A stretch of DNA of 38,589 bases from DTU013 sp964490975 (GCA_964490975.1 CAZBEQ010000033.1:1-38589); one strand, 5' to 3'; counted from the stretch's first letter, positions 1 to 9,443 are shown. Notes: generated by a model from the letters alone, not told the origin. Numbers and translations are program-made.

Positions 1-373
1 GGATTCACGGACTGAAAGTCCGTGGGTTTAAACCAAGCGCTTGTTAACTAAATAATATAGAAAAACTTAAACTCCTAACTTTATATCATAGTTACATAGA
101 TAAATTATGAACAAAATGTTAATATTTTAACCGTGCAATCGACAACCGATAACACAGAAGTGCTTCAGTTTCTTGATAAAGCACGAAAATAAACTATTTC
201 AAATCGATTTTAAGTATATGGATAATTTGATCGGAATATACAACTCAATTAATATGTGATGTTATACGCATGAATAAGAAAACGCATATATTTGCTAATA
301 GCTAACTTATTATGCTATTTACCTTTGAGCTAACACCGTTATTAAATGAGGGCTTTCAGCCTTTAAAAGCACA
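1..373. other. Intergenic, with a hairpin at the left edge
   Basis: No convincing gene is seen. A hairpin sits at 6-24: CACGGACT, loop GAA, AGTCCGTG. The palindrome GGTTTAAACC follows at 25-34. A compact hairpin of this shape could be the end of an IS200/IS605-type element continuing to the left of the window, but no transposase or TnpB sequence is present, so the assignment is open. The rest is AT-rich. A weak GGCT/AGCC hairpin at 351-361 lies just past the end of the MFS gene and could help end its transcript. Confidence 0.3.
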
Positions 374-1684
374 TTACTTTGGCTCCTTGCGCAGCAGCAG
401 CCAGCGAAGCGCCCACAGTCCCATAGATATGATCCTAATGAATAGTATGATCAGATATGTTAGCTGTAATGCATGTAAGTCTCCTCCAAGCGCTGTATAG
501 ATTTTTACACCGAGCATGGGCATGAAGGCGTTTGATAGTGATATAAAAGCAGTATATATCGAAATACTAAGTGTCCTGTTTTTATCCGGGATCACCTGCA
601 GCAGACACTGCAGCATATTAAGCGGGATTGTGGCGAATGTTATATTACATATAGTATTAATTATCAGAAACACAGTCGGCCCCATTGAGGGCGGAACATT
701 TGTTGATATAATAAAGCCAACCGGGAATAATATCATCCCCACACTGCTTAGGATTATACCGAACCTGACTCCCATTTTCTCATTGACCCTGCTCCAGAAG
801 CCTATTGTAAGGAACTGGACAAGTGTGCCTCCTATACTGATATAACTGAGCCACGCTTCATTCAAGCCCAGATACCTCACCTGTCCGATAAAGTACACCG
901 TCCAGTCTATCTGCCAGGTCATGTAGAAAAATAATGCTGCACCAAAAAAACCGAGAAATTTTTTGTTGGTAAATAGGCTAGCAACCGATTTTATTATTTC
1001 CTTGAAACCAATCACAGTCTGTGCAACGCTATTATTGCTTTTTATCTTTGTAAGAACAAATATCTGAAGTATCAGAAGCACACAAGCCATCCAGAAAAAA
1101 ACCTGGTGTATCCTTATCTTGGCTTCCAGCTCAGCTGCAGAAGCCAGAAGGACTCCTGTGAGTATAGATATGGCAATGCCCGCAAGGAATGTCCCTGCAG
1201 TCCTTTTTGATAAAGCATGGTTTCTGCTTACCACAGGTATGACGTCAGAAAAATAGGCCTGCCACGATGTATTGTACACTGTCAGAGGACATACTGAAAT
1301 GCTCAGCAGTATAAGAAATGCTAAAAAGCTATATGCTCCAAACGCAGGTACAAAACCAATAAGAAGGTATGATAGCGCCAGAAGCGAAAGCGATATGACC
1401 ACCATGCGCCGCTTGTCCGGAAGACGGTCGGTCATTATAGCTCCGGGTATCAGGAAAATAAGGCCTGCAACCTGGGAGAAAGTGGTCAGAAGGCTTATCT
1501 CCATATCACTAGCCCCAAGCCTCAAAGCAAACAAATTATTATTATTGTTTATCATACTGTTTACCAGAGTGAACAGTATTCCCTCTATTGTAAACAAAGC
1601 CATGGCACTGCCGGCCGGTTCTGTGGCAATATCGGCGTACCTGCGGCGGACTGTCTGAATCAGATTGCTCAATACCTGGATCAT
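374..1684 (-). CDS. MFS transporter, 12-TM type
   Basis: A 436-residue integral membrane protein of the major facilitator superfamily, likely a secondary exporter or importer in the cytoplasmic membrane. About twelve hydrophobic segments are spread over the length. The loop between segments 2 and 3 has the MFS motif A-like run MTDRLPDKRRM near residue 85, and a long polar central loop (about residues 205-235) separates the two six-helix halves. The length is normal for the superfamily. The start at 1684 is the first Met, with only a weak AGG about 13 bases upstream, so a slightly internal start is possible. The gene stands alone on the minus strand with no adjacent regulator. Substrate cannot be read from the sequence. 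Confidence 0.85.
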   Translation of the reverse strand: MIQVLSNLIQTVRRRYADIATEPAGSAMALFTIEGILFTLVNSMINNNNNLFALRLGASDMEISLLTTFSQVAGLIFLIPGAIMTDRLPDKRRMVVISLSLLALSYLLIGFVPAFGAYSFLAFLILLSISVCPLTVYNTSWQAYFSDVIPVVSRNHALSKRTAGTFLAGIAISILTGVLLASAAELEAKIRIHQVFFWMACVLLILQIFVLTKIKSNNSVAQTVIGFKEIIKSVASLFTNKKFLGFFGAALFFYMTWQIDWTVYFIGQVRYLGLNEAWLSYISIGGTLVQFLTIGFWSRVNEKMGVRFGIILSSVGMILFPVGFIISTNVPPSMGPTVFLIINTICNITFATIPLNMLQCLLQVIPDKNRTLSISIYTAFISLSNAFMPMLGVKIYTALGGDLHALQLTYLIILFIRIISMGLWALRWLLLRKEPK

Positions 1685-2230
1685 ATAAGCTGCATACCTT
1701 TCATTATTCTAGATATCAGCACAATTATACAACGCCGGACGGTTCCACGGCAACATGCCAATAACTTAGTCGGACCAGCCATTCTTTTGCCTCAATTTTC
1801 CAAGCTAATACAGCTCTTGCCGTCCCTTTGATCCAATCCAGCCGCCCCTCTGCTCAAAATTTGCGGTAAGGGCAGAAAATGATCCCTTTCGGCCGTTTTT
1901 TGCTCAAAATCTGCGGTAAGGGCAGAAGTACGCTACATAATCCTTAACTCTATACAATTATCACACAAAAAAATCAATTATAACGCTACTTAAGCCCTAA
2001 GAACTCGCCCTTACCGCAAATTTTGAGCAAAGTTCAGTATAACCTAATGGCGAGTGTTTATGTCAACTAGTACGTACGCTAGTTCAAGATCATATTCAAA
2101 ATTGTATCTTGAAAACAGCATTACCCATACCAGAGTGCTAGCTGTCATACGCCATGATTGATACTACTGTATCACAGGTATTGTACCTGCTGTGGCCATG
2201 GTACCAGCCAACATACTACCTGTGAGTATC
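1685..2230. other. Intergenic region between MFS gene and adhE
   Basis: No gene is supported in these 546 bases. The region holds an inverted-repeat element (separate entry, 1850-2030). A short hairpin follows at 2175-2189, CAGGTA-TTG-TACCTG, 42 bases past the adhE stop on the minus strand. It lacks a T-run, so a terminator role is uncertain. Confidence 0.4.
1850..2030. repeat. Small inverted-repeat (MITE-like) element
   Basis: A 25-base motif starting TGCTCAAAAT and ending GGTAAGGGC occurs at 1851-1874, again as a near-identical direct copy at 1901-1924, and inverted at 2007-2030. The outer copies therefore face each other as terminal inverted repeats around a non-coding core. The core carries ACGCTACATAAT (1930-1941), which also occurs in the tandem hairpin repeats at 27.8-28.0 kb. 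The repeat ends resemble the ends of those units (TGCT-AAAATTT then a GGGC). I infer a non-autonomous mobile palindrome family. Confidence 0.6.
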
Positions 2231-4831
2231 TTAAATCCCATTGTATGCCTTTATATAGAGCTCTTTCAATTCCGACACCAAAGGCATCCTCGGATTTGCT
2301 GTTGTGCATTGGTCCTCGAAGGCCTTATCCGACAGCTCATCCAAAGCCTGCATGAACCGATGCTCGGGTATCCCGCACTCTTTTATGGAAAATGGCATAT
2401 CGAGCTTGCCCATAAGCTCGGTTACAACGCCAATAAGGCATTCTACTCCTTCTGTTACTGTACCGCAGGGCAATCTTAGATATTTTGCTATCTCTGCATA
2501 CTTTTCATCTGCTATATAATGCTCATATTTGGGGAATGCCGTGAATTTGGTCGGTCTGGAAGCATTATAGCCTATAACATGTGGCAATAGTATTGCGTTT
2601 GCCCTGCCGTGGGGTATGTGAAATTCTCCACCGAGCTTATGCGCCAGGCTGTGATTTATGCCCAAAAATGCATTTGTAAATGCCATACCCGCAATACAGG
2701 AGGCATTATGCATTTTTTCTCTAGCGATAACATCATCGCCATTCCTGTAAACCCTCGGCAAGTATTCAAATACAAGCTGGATAGCCTTCATTGCAAGTGC
2801 GTCAGTATAATCAGAAGCCATGACCGATACATATGCTTCAATAGCATGGGTCAGAACATCCATCCCGGTATCGGCGGTAACCCTGGGCGGTACAGACTGC
2901 ACAAATTCAGGATCAATGATAGCAACATCCGGGGTCAGCTCATAATCAGCCAAAGGATATTTAGTCTCTTTCTCGGGATCGGTGATCACCGTAAAAGAGG
3001 TGACCTCCGAACCGGTTCCCGAGGTTGTGGGTATGGCTACAAATTTAGCCTTATTCCCAAGAGGAGGGTATTTGAATACTCTTTTACGTATATCCATGAA
3101 TTTCATACGCAGATCATCAAAGCTTGTCCCCGGGTGCTCATAAAAAAGCCATATCGCTTTAGCTGCGTCGATTGCCGAACCTCCTCCGAGAGCAATTATA
3201 ACATCCGGCTTGAAGACTTCTGCGGCAGCCAGGCCCTCCTTTACCGTATCAACCGTCGGATCCGGCTGGACTCTGTCAAAAATTTCAGAGTGGACATAGC
3301 TTCTACCCTCGCGCTTTCTCAAATGATAAAGAACCTTTTCTACATACCCCAGCTTGACCATGATCTCGTCTGTAATGATCATAGCCCTTGAGATACCAGG
3401 CATCTTGGATAGATACTGAACTGAACCGGGCTGAAAATATATTTTTTCTGGTATTTTGAACCATTGCATATTGTACCGTCTCCTCGCTACACGTTTTTTA
3501 TTGATCAGATTCACAGCGGTAACATTGGATGTCGTGCTGTTTCTTCCAAAAGACCCGCAGCCCAGTGTAAGCGAGGGCATATTAGTATTATACAAATCTC
3601 CGATAGCCCCATGACTTGAAGGCTGATTGACAATTATCCTGCCGGTGTTCACTCTTTCAGCGAATTCATTTATAACACTTTCATCGTGGGAGTGGATTAC
3701 GGCAGAATGACCAGAGCCTCCAAAGTTGACCATTTCCACAGCCCTTTGTATCCCTTCCAAATGACTACCCACCTTATAGCAGGCAAGGACAGGACTGAGC
3801 TTCTCCCTGGACAGAGGGTATTCCGGCCCAACCCCTTCGATTTGGGCAACGAGTATTTTAGTATCCTCAGGAGCATCGATACCTGCCAACTGTGCTATCT
3901 TATATGCTGACTGGCCAACAATCTGAGGATTCATGGATTGTTTTTTTTCATCTATGGCGATCTTTTCAAGCTTGCCTCTCTCTTCATCATTAACAAAATA
4001 GCAGCCAAGTTTTTTCATATATCCGGTAACAGACTCAAAAATATCATCATCAATTATTACAGCCTGTTCGGATGCACATATCATACCATTGTCAAAGGTC
4101 TTGGATATGATGAGATCAGTTACAGCCCTCTTAATATCAGCTGTTTTTTCTATATAACATGGCACATTTCCCGGCCCTACGCCTAAGGCAGGTTTGCCTG
4201 CGCTATAGGCAGACTTGACCATCGACGAGCCTCCAGTAGCAAGTATCAGCGAAATACCATCGTTATTCATCAGCGCCTGGGTAGCCTCTACCGAGGGATC
4301 TTCGATCCACTGTATGCAGTTCTGAGGCGCCCCGGCCTTTATCGCTGCATCCCTGACGACCCTTGCCGACTCGGCGCTGCAATTCTGGGAGCTTGGATGG
4401 AAGGCAAATATGATTGGGTTTCTTGTTTTCATAGCAATAATGCATTTAAATAATGTTGTCGAGGTTGGATTTGTTACAGGAGTGATACCTGCAATAACAC
4501 CGACCGGTTCTGCTATATCGGAATAATCTTCCTCTTCATTTTCATCAATGATACCGACTGTTTTCTGATACTTGATGCTATGGTAAATGTACTCGGTGGC
4601 AAACATGTTTTTTGTGATTTTATCCTCATACACACCTCTTTTTGTCTCCTCTACCGCCAATTTAGCAAGTCTCATATGGTTGTCCAGCCCAGAGAGCGCC
4701 ATTTCTTTGACTATGTTATCCACCTGTTCCTGATCAAGCTTTATCATTTCTTTCAACGCCATTTTGCCTTTTTCGACCAGTGTCTCAATTATTTCAGGTA
4801 CATTTGACTCTATTCTTTTCTCATCTGCCAT
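2231..4831 (-). CDS. adhE: Bifunctional acetaldehyde-CoA/alcohol dehydrogenase
   Basis: An 866-residue fused fermentation enzyme that reduces acetyl-CoA to acetaldehyde and then ethanol with NAD(P)H; it usually assembles into cytoplasmic spirosome filaments. Residues ~1-440 are the CoA-acylating aldehyde dehydrogenase: NAD-loop GVGPGNVPCYIE near 217-228 and catalytic Cys252 in TFDNGMICASEQ. Residues ~460-866 are the iron-dependent alcohol dehydrogenase: ALGGGSAIDAAKA for the nucleotide, then D-TGMD-LTHAIEA and HSLAHKLGGEFHIPHG carrying the metal-binding Asp/His set. I start at 4831 because GGAGG lies 6-7 bases before this ATG; an upstream Met at 4933 has no such site and its extra residues do not look conserved. 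Length is normal for AdhE. It is monocistronic with its own promoter. Confidence 0.97.
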   Translation of the reverse strand: MADEKRIESNVPEIIETLVEKGKMALKEMIKLDQEQVDNIVKEMALSGLDNHMRLAKLAVEETKRGVYEDKITKNMFATEYIYHSIKYQKTVGIIDENEEEDYSDIAEPVGVIAGITPVTNPTSTTLFKCIIAMKTRNPIIFAFHPSSQNCSAESARVVRDAAIKAGAPQNCIQWIEDPSVEATQALMNNDGISLILATGGSSMVKSAYSAGKPALGVGPGNVPCYIEKTADIKRAVTDLIISKTFDNGMICASEQAVIIDDDIFESVTGYMKKLGCYFVNDEERGKLEKIAIDEKKQSMNPQIVGQSAYKIAQLAGIDAPEDTKILVAQIEGVGPEYPLSREKLSPVLACYKVGSHLEGIQRAVEMVNFGGSGHSAVIHSHDESVINEFAERVNTGRIIVNQPSSHGAIGDLYNTNMPSLTLGCGSFGRNSTTSNVTAVNLINKKRVARRRYNMQWFKIPEKIYFQPGSVQYLSKMPGISRAMIITDEIMVKLGYVEKVLYHLRKREGRSYVHSEIFDRVQPDPTVDTVKEGLAAAEVFKPDVIIALGGGSAIDAAKAIWLFYEHPGTSFDDLRMKFMDIRKRVFKYPPLGNKAKFVAIPTTSGTGSEVTSFTVITDPEKETKYPLADYELTPDVAIIDPEFVQSVPPRVTADTGMDVLTHAIEAYVSVMASDYTDALAMKAIQLVFEYLPRVYRNGDDVIAREKMHNASCIAGMAFTNAFLGINHSLAHKLGGEFHIPHGRANAILLPHVIGYNASRPTKFTAFPKYEHYIADEKYAEIAKYLRLPCGTVTEGVECLIGVVTELMGKLDMPFSIKECGIPEHRFMQALDELSDKAFEDQCTTANPRMPLVSELKELYIKAYNGI

Positions 4832-4886
4832 ATAATAACCTCCAGCATAAATTTCTTCTACTCTATAATCTGTTAAAATGGCAGAA

Positions 4887-4915
4887 TATATTTGCAAAAA
4901 AAAATCGACTGTCAA
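4887..4915 (-). promoter_or_regulatory. Putative sigma-A promoter of adhE
   Basis: On the minus strand TTGACA (4915-4910), 17 bases, then AATATA (4892-4887). The spacer is very A/T rich. It would give a leader of about 50 bases before the adhE ATG at 4831. Confidence 0.55.
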
Positions 4916-5116
4916 AATTGACGGCCAATTCATTGAAATTTCGTCTGTAGAAAGCTTTTCTTACCTCTGTGAAGTTCAACAAGACTGGTCGCAAGCAAGG
5001 CTTGCAGTTACTCTCGGAATTTCCCGCATAAAACAACAGATAGTTCTCGGAATTTTCCATCCAATATTCTCCGTCATGCTTTCCGTTACTAAGATGCTAC
5101 TGAGCACAACCCATCA

Positions 5117-5470
5117 TTATTCCTCTGCAGCCTGATCGTGTAGCTTGCTGCCACAGGCAGCGCAAAAGCTACCCTTTTCTGCAGTTGAGGAGCCGCAAAC
5201 CGGACATTGGATCATAGGACCCATACTAAGCAACGGCTGGTCATACTTTTTACGCAATACATCCTCATACTCGCCGGATTGAACCCATTTGCCCAACTCA
5301 GATGCTCTCATTACCGTCCACGGATGTCTGCTCTGCATTACTGAAGGTGCTTTAGCGATCTTGTCAAACGTGTCAAAATCAAAGCCCTCAAACTCCCTCG
5401 CCTGCTGCAGAAATGCTTCCGTGCTTATTTCAGGTTTCAGAGAGTGAAAGATGAGGTATAGATGGTATAT
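5117..5470 (-). pseudogene. C-terminal remnant of an M48-family metallopeptidase with zinc ribbon
   Basis: The open frame runs from a stop at 5471-5473 to 5117, and its readable protein begins inside a family rather than at an N-terminus. It contains FDTFDKIAKAPSVMQSRHPW, then TVMRASELGKWVQSGEY, the segment that follows the catalytic core in M48/Ste24-like peptidases. It ends with a CPVCG-x(9)-CAACG zinc ribbon. The HExxH catalytic helix and membrane segments are absent. A Met at 5338 could give a 73-residue peptide but has no clear ribosome binding site. The 5' break coincides with the palindromic element at 5475-5607, which suggests that insertion or deletion there removed the front of the gene. 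Confidence 0.6.
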
Positions 5471-5474
5471 TTAG

Positions 5475-5607
5475 ACCGCACTACTCATTATTGCAGGTTT
5501 AGGACGCTATTGCGAGGAATAAGTCCTGTTTTATAGACGGTCAGCTATAAAATAGGACTTTTAGCAGTATTATTTCGTTCTAAAGTTGAATTAGCGAGTA
5601 GTGCGGT
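5475..5607. repeat. MITE-like palindromic element
   Basis: Perfect 12-base terminal inverted repeats ACCGCACTACTC (5475-5486) and GAGTAGTGCGGT (5596-5607) enclose a nested hairpin: AAGTCCTGTTTTATAG (5521-5536) pairs with 5545-5560 with one mismatch and an 8-base loop. The sequence between also pairs imperfectly, so the whole 133 bp can fold as one long stem. No coding capacity. It abuts the broken end of the M48 remnant. Confidence 0.65.
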
Positions 5608-5610
5608 GCC

Positions 5611-5666
5611 AGTTTAAGTGCAAGTTTAAGTGCCAGTTTAAGTGCCAGTTTAAGTGCCAGTTTAAG
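5611..5666. repeat. 12-bp tandem repeat
   Basis: About 4.7 head-to-tail copies of AGTTTAAGTGCC (first copy ends CA) directly follow the palindromic element after 3 bases. It is non-coding and lies in the 443-bp gap before the amidase gene. No other feature is evident in the remainder of that gap (5667-5913), apart from the ribosome binding site of the amidase gene. Confidence 0.9.
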
Positions 5667-5913
5667 ATGCTTGTTTAATTTCTCAACGCTTGCCGAAATT
5701 CCAGATGTGTAGAAGGTGGCCAGCAGGAATGTCCTCGTCGAGCCAACCAAAATCCCATTATTTCGTGCTGAAAAGCCGTAATAAAACGTAAATAAAATGT
5801 TATGTAAAGTTCATCTAGCTCATGTTCCAATAATGTCAAAGAAATGATAAAATATTATGTGTACCAATTAGTTTTTTGTCGATAAATGTATATATATCCC
5901 GGAGGTACAAACG

Positions 5914-7209
5914 ATGATAAAACGTACAATCAAGCTTACAATGATAAGCATTATATTAGTGTTCTCTTTTTTGATAGCTTCGGCAGGTACATTTGCCGCT
6001 TCCAGACCAGTTTTGAGAAAGGGCATGAGCGGAAGCGCCGTCAAAGCTCTTCAAATAAATTTGAAAAAGCTTGGCTACTTTTCAGCGGCTGCAACAGGCT
6101 ATTATGGCAGCGTAACAGTATCTGCCGTCAAAAAATTCCAAAAAAAATACAAGCTTCCCACCACCGGTGTTGTTGCTTCTCTTACATATAGTAAAATCGA
6201 TGCTTTGCTCAAGCCCAAGCCCAAGCCCGCTCCCGTCCCGGAAAAACCAAAGCCCGAGGGCATACAGAAAGGAAACTCCGGAGAAGAGGTCATACGTTTA
6301 CAGAGCGATCTGAAAATACTGGGATACATGAAGGTTGATCCAACCGGAGAATTTGGTCCAATAACCGAGAATGCGCTTATGCAGTTTCAGAAGAAATATG
6401 GAATAGAACAGCATGGGGTAGCAGATGAAATTACTCTGGCAATTATGTCAAGGCTTCTCGAACAGCAGGAGCTTAACTCCAGAGGCGGTGAACGCGGAGA
6501 CGAACGTGAAAGCTTTATACCTGTTGAAATCACTCCTTTTTATGAAGTAAAGAAAGAATGGATCAGCGCATTACCACAGGCGCCTTACCTTGAAGGGGTT
6601 GGAAAATATCAGGGCGTAGTGTTCCACTATACTGCAAACCCCGGAGACAATGCCCGCTTCGAAGCAGAATATGTGAAAAGCAACTGGTGGAATGCATTCG
6701 TACATGAATTCGTAGACGACAACGAGATCATACAGATATCAGATCCGGATTATAAAGCCTGGGGAGCCGGTAAATATGCAAATGATAAATTCATTCACCT
6801 TGAGTTGTGTCATGAATATACCCAGGAAAATTTCGATATTTCCTATAATAAGATCATCCGCAGAGCAGCAGAGTATCTTTACATGAACCAGCTCGGAGTA
6901 TCTCCCGCAAGTGCCGACGGTTCAGGAACGCTGTGGGGACATATAGATGTAACAAAATATCTTGGTGGCACCGACCATCTAGATCCTGTAGATTACCTTG
7001 CACAATGGGGTATAAGCTGGAGTGATGTAATAGAGGATGTAACAGAGCAATACGATGCAATCGCAGCAGAAGCTGTAGCTTCTGCTGCCGGAAATATTGA
7101 TAGCTTGCCTGCTGATAGCGTTAATACAAGTAACATTGCCGTAAATGAAGCAGCATCCAATACACAAGTGGATCCTACAGCCTCACAGGAACAGCCACCT
7201 CAGCAGTGA
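5914..7209 (+). CDS. Secreted N-acetylmuramoyl-L-alanine amidase with two PG-binding domains
   Basis: A 431-residue cell-wall hydrolase predicted to cleave the amide bond between muramic acid and the stem peptide. A signal peptide occupies residues 1-29 and ends AGTFAAS. Two PG_binding_1 repeats follow (about 32-98 and 115-182), separated by a K-P-rich linker around 100-115 (KPKPKPAPVPEKPKPEG). The amidase_2-like domain spans ~215-375: HYTA (His238), FIHLELCHE, then GHIDVTKYLGGTDHLDP (His343, His355/Asp357), which supply zinc ligands and the catalytic set. The tail (380-431) is low-complexity Ala/Asn/Ser. Start chosen from GGAGG 8-9 bases upstream. It runs tail-to-tail into the esterase gene with only 5 bases between stops. 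Roles in wall turnover or spore cortex/mother-cell lysis are possible; the sequence does not decide. Confidence 0.92.
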   Translation: MIKRTIKLTMISIILVFSFLIASAGTFAASRPVLRKGMSGSAVKALQINLKKLGYFSAAATGYYGSVTVSAVKKFQKKYKLPTTGVVASLTYSKIDALLKPKPKPAPVPEKPKPEGIQKGNSGEEVIRLQSDLKILGYMKVDPTGEFGPITENALMQFQKKYGIEQHGVADEITLAIMSRLLEQQELNSRGGERGDERESFIPVEITPFYEVKKEWISALPQAPYLEGVGKYQGVVFHYTANPGDNARFEAEYVKSNWWNAFVHEFVDDNEIIQISDPDYKAWGAGKYANDKFIHLELCHEYTQENFDISYNKIIRRAAEYLYMNQLGVSPASADGSGTLWGHIDVTKYLGGTDHLDPVDYLAQWGISWSDVIEDVTEQYDAIAAEAVASAAGNIDSLPADSVNTSNIAVNEAASNTQVDPTASQEQPPQQ

Positions 7210-7214
7210 ACAGA

Positions 7215-9185
7215 TCAATGCTCCCAGTCATCGGTCCTGAAAGGCGATGCCGGTAAGCCCTCTTCATTGTACAGGTTTGCTCCCTCCGGGTTGTCAGCCC
7301 ACGCATATCGTACCGCAGCGGGCTCCTTTATCTCATCGTTCCAAACGATCACACTATCATCTTTCATTATTGCATTTGCCCAAATGAATTTATGGTCGGC
7401 ACCTGCTATCGAAAATTGGCTGAGTGGCCCGCCATCCCTGGAGACCATTCTCCCGGTCTTCTCATGGAACCTGATCGTCACATGGCTGCCATCAATCGTC
7501 CAATCCTTGTAGAGTGGACCTGAGCAGATAATATCCTCACCATAGGCCACCTTACGGGCACACAGCGCAAGCCGCTGCGCTACAGTCATTTTATCAAGAG
7601 GATGGATGTCGTTCCACTCTCCTATATCTATAGCAACAGCCATCCCTGTATCAGGCAGAGCTAATGCTTTACACTGTGCCTCTCTCAGTTCAGCCCATCC
7701 ACTGGGGCCAGGCTCGGAGGCAGGCCTCAGAAAATTTGCTAGCTGTACGAAAAAGAACGGAAGGCTTCCGAGCTTCCACTCCCTTCTCCATTCTGATATC
7801 AGTCTAGCAAAAAGAGTGAAATATTCGTTTGCAGCTGATGTATTGGATTCGCCCTGATACCAGAGTACACCCTTTATAGCATAGCCTAGCAGCGGTGATA
7901 TCATACCGTTAAAGAGTCCCGCAGGCTTATAGGAAAAGAACGTCATGCCGGGCAAAGGCGTGTCCATAGCCGCTCCGATCTTATACTTCCACTCGCCTGC
8001 CAGCTTGAAAGCATAACCTCCAAGCTCCAAACTGTAGGGCTTATCCTCTATAAAGCCTCCATCGCCGGCATTACTGATGGTCCTGACAGTAATGATATTT
8101 TTTCCTCCCTCTATAATGCCTGCCGGGATATTGTATTTCCTTGGAGGATAACGGTAGGTAGTCGCGCCGACTACAACTCCATTGATGTACGCCACATCGC
8201 TGTCCACTATCGTTCCAAGCCTTAGTACTGCAGGCTTGCCCGCAAGCTCAGCCGGTATTTCCAGTTCTTTTTTCAGCCATATCGAGCCATAGAGATCTCT
8301 TATACCTATATCCGACCAGCTCACAGGCAATTTGACTGAGGGCCACTGCGAAATGTCACAATTATCACCGGTCCAGTGTCCTTCACTATCGGCCAGTCCT
8401 GCATCAAGCTGGTCCAACCGGCTAACCCATTTGGCGATTGCCTCCTCTTCACTCTTCATTATTCCCGCGACATATGAGCCGTCCTTGCACCTTGCAAGAT
8501 CATCAAGCTTCGGCGGCCAATCCTTAAGTGAGTCCTCACTCATCCATGCTTCGATGGGCGTTCCTCCGATACTGGCATTTATAATGCCTACCGGCACATT
8601 ATATCTTTTATGTATTTCCAATGCATAAAATAGTGCTACAGCTGATAAATCCAGTACGTTCTTCTGGTCGGGGCAGACCCAGCATCCGCCCTCCAGGTCG
8701 GTTTGCCTGTTATTGAAATCATACCGTTCGGGCACTTGAAAATATCTTATATCTTTGCAGCAGACTTCCTGTACTTCCTTTCCAAACTGCTCAATAACTC
8801 TTAAGACTGGAGTTTGCATATTTGATTGTCCGGAGCATACCCATACATCACCGACCATAATATCATTTATTGTAATGTGTTTTGCGGCACCAAACCCGCT
8901 CCCATCTGCAATACTTTCATCGCAGTCACCGCTGCAGCCGGTGCTTCGGGCACTTATCTCCATGGTGTACGGACCTCCGGCCGGCATGGCTCCTAAAATG
9001 GTTTCCCATTTTCCGTCACTGTCTGCGATACTTTTATAAATACTGCCGGCGAACTTTACGATCACAGTATCGCCTCTCTCCGCCCAGCCCCATATCTTAA
9101 CTGCCATATCTCTTTGCAGCACCATGCCGTCGCTTATCAAACGCGGAAGTTTCAATTTACCAGAAATGCTGTTGCCAGCTGTCAT
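7215..9185 (-). CDS. Sialate O-acetylesterase-type carbohydrate esterase
   Basis: A 656-residue SGNH-fold esterase of the sialate 9-O-acetylesterase family, removing O-acetyl groups from sugars. Residues ~10-75 form the N-terminal beta domain (LPRLISDGMVLQRDM). The nucleophile Ser lies in VCSGQSNMQTPV near residue 120; a second family block GVLWYQGESNT follows a jelly-roll insertion (about residues 285-400), and EWNDIHPLDK provides the Asp-x-x-His pair. No signal peptide is seen, so it probably acts in the cytoplasm on imported oligosaccharides. Substrate could be acetylated xylan or host-type glycans rather than sialate. The start codon at 9185 is preceded only by a weak GGGG. A palindrome lies 56 bases upstream. 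No sugar transporter adjoins it. Confidence 0.9.
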   Translation of the reverse strand: MTAGNSISGKLKLPRLISDGMVLQRDMAVKIWGWAERGDTVIVKFAGSIYKSIADSDGKWETILGAMPAGGPYTMEISARSTGCSGDCDESIADGSGFGAAKHITINDIMVGDVWVCSGQSNMQTPVLRVIEQFGKEVQEVCCKDIRYFQVPERYDFNNRQTDLEGGCWVCPDQKNVLDLSAVALFYALEIHKRYNVPVGIINASIGGTPIEAWMSEDSLKDWPPKLDDLARCKDGSYVAGIMKSEEEAIAKWVSRLDQLDAGLADSEGHWTGDNCDISQWPSVKLPVSWSDIGIRDLYGSIWLKKELEIPAELAGKPAVLRLGTIVDSDVAYINGVVVGATTYRYPPRKYNIPAGIIEGGKNIITVRTISNAGDGGFIEDKPYSLELGGYAFKLAGEWKYKIGAAMDTPLPGMTFFSYKPAGLFNGMISPLLGYAIKGVLWYQGESNTSAANEYFTLFARLISEWRREWKLGSLPFFFVQLANFLRPASEPGPSGWAELREAQCKALALPDTGMAVAIDIGEWNDIHPLDKMTVAQRLALCARKVAYGEDIICSGPLYKDWTIDGSHVTIRFHEKTGRMVSRDGGPLSQFSIAGADHKFIWANAIMKDDSVIVWNDEIKEPAAVRYAWADNPEGANLYNEEGLPASPFRTDDWEH

Positions 9186-9240
9186 TTTGCCCCACGACCT
9201 TTCATAAGTCTTCTCATATCAGACGATTCGTCCATATACC

Positions 9241-9259
9241 ATGTCATTTCTCATGACAT
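9241..9259. promoter_or_regulatory. Palindrome upstream of the esterase gene
   Basis: ATGTCAT, five bases, ATGACAT: a perfect 7-base inverted repeat 56 bp before the esterase start. The size fits a dimeric repressor operator (LacI or GntR type), but no cognate regulator is in the window. Confidence 0.35.
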
Positions 9260-9324
9260 ATGTAATTTATAACTATTCTATCACAATAGAAAACTGATTG
9301 CCTACCGCATGCCTACCGTAACAC

Positions 9325-9443
9325 TGGACAAAATGTCAGGGATAGTCCACTTTTATATTAATTAGGGCACATAATTAATGCTTTTGTGGCTTTATGACAA
9401 TCTAACATATCATTACTGCGCCCTATGCTTGAAATTTTGACCA
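9325..9443. repeat. Small inverted-repeat element
   Basis: The left end TGGACAAAATGTCAGGGATAG (9325-9345, 21 bases) is an imperfect inverted match to 9423-9443, with about 4 mismatches. An inner stem pairs CCAC (9347-9350) with GTGG (9386-9389) and ATTAATTA (9357-9364) with TAATTAAT (9372-9379). The right end GCGCCCTA...TTGAAATTTT resembles the ends of the tandem repeats at 27.7-28.2 kb (GCGCCCATAAATTGAAATTTT without the gap). I read this as a third, degenerate member of that family. Confidence 0.5.

Noticed and set aside
1..34. Partial tRNA or riboswitch at the left edge
   Set aside because: Only one short hairpin and a palindrome are visible; no T-loop, acceptor stem or aptamer consensus could be recognised.
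2609..3391. A 260-codon plus-strand frame opposite adhE
   Set aside because: It is antisense to the well conserved alcohol dehydrogenase domain and has no recognisable domain or start signal.
5611..5666. CRISPR-like array
   Set aside because: The 12-bp units are directly contiguous with no spacers; this is a simple tandem repeat. The ~146-bp units at 27.8 kb are likewise contiguous.
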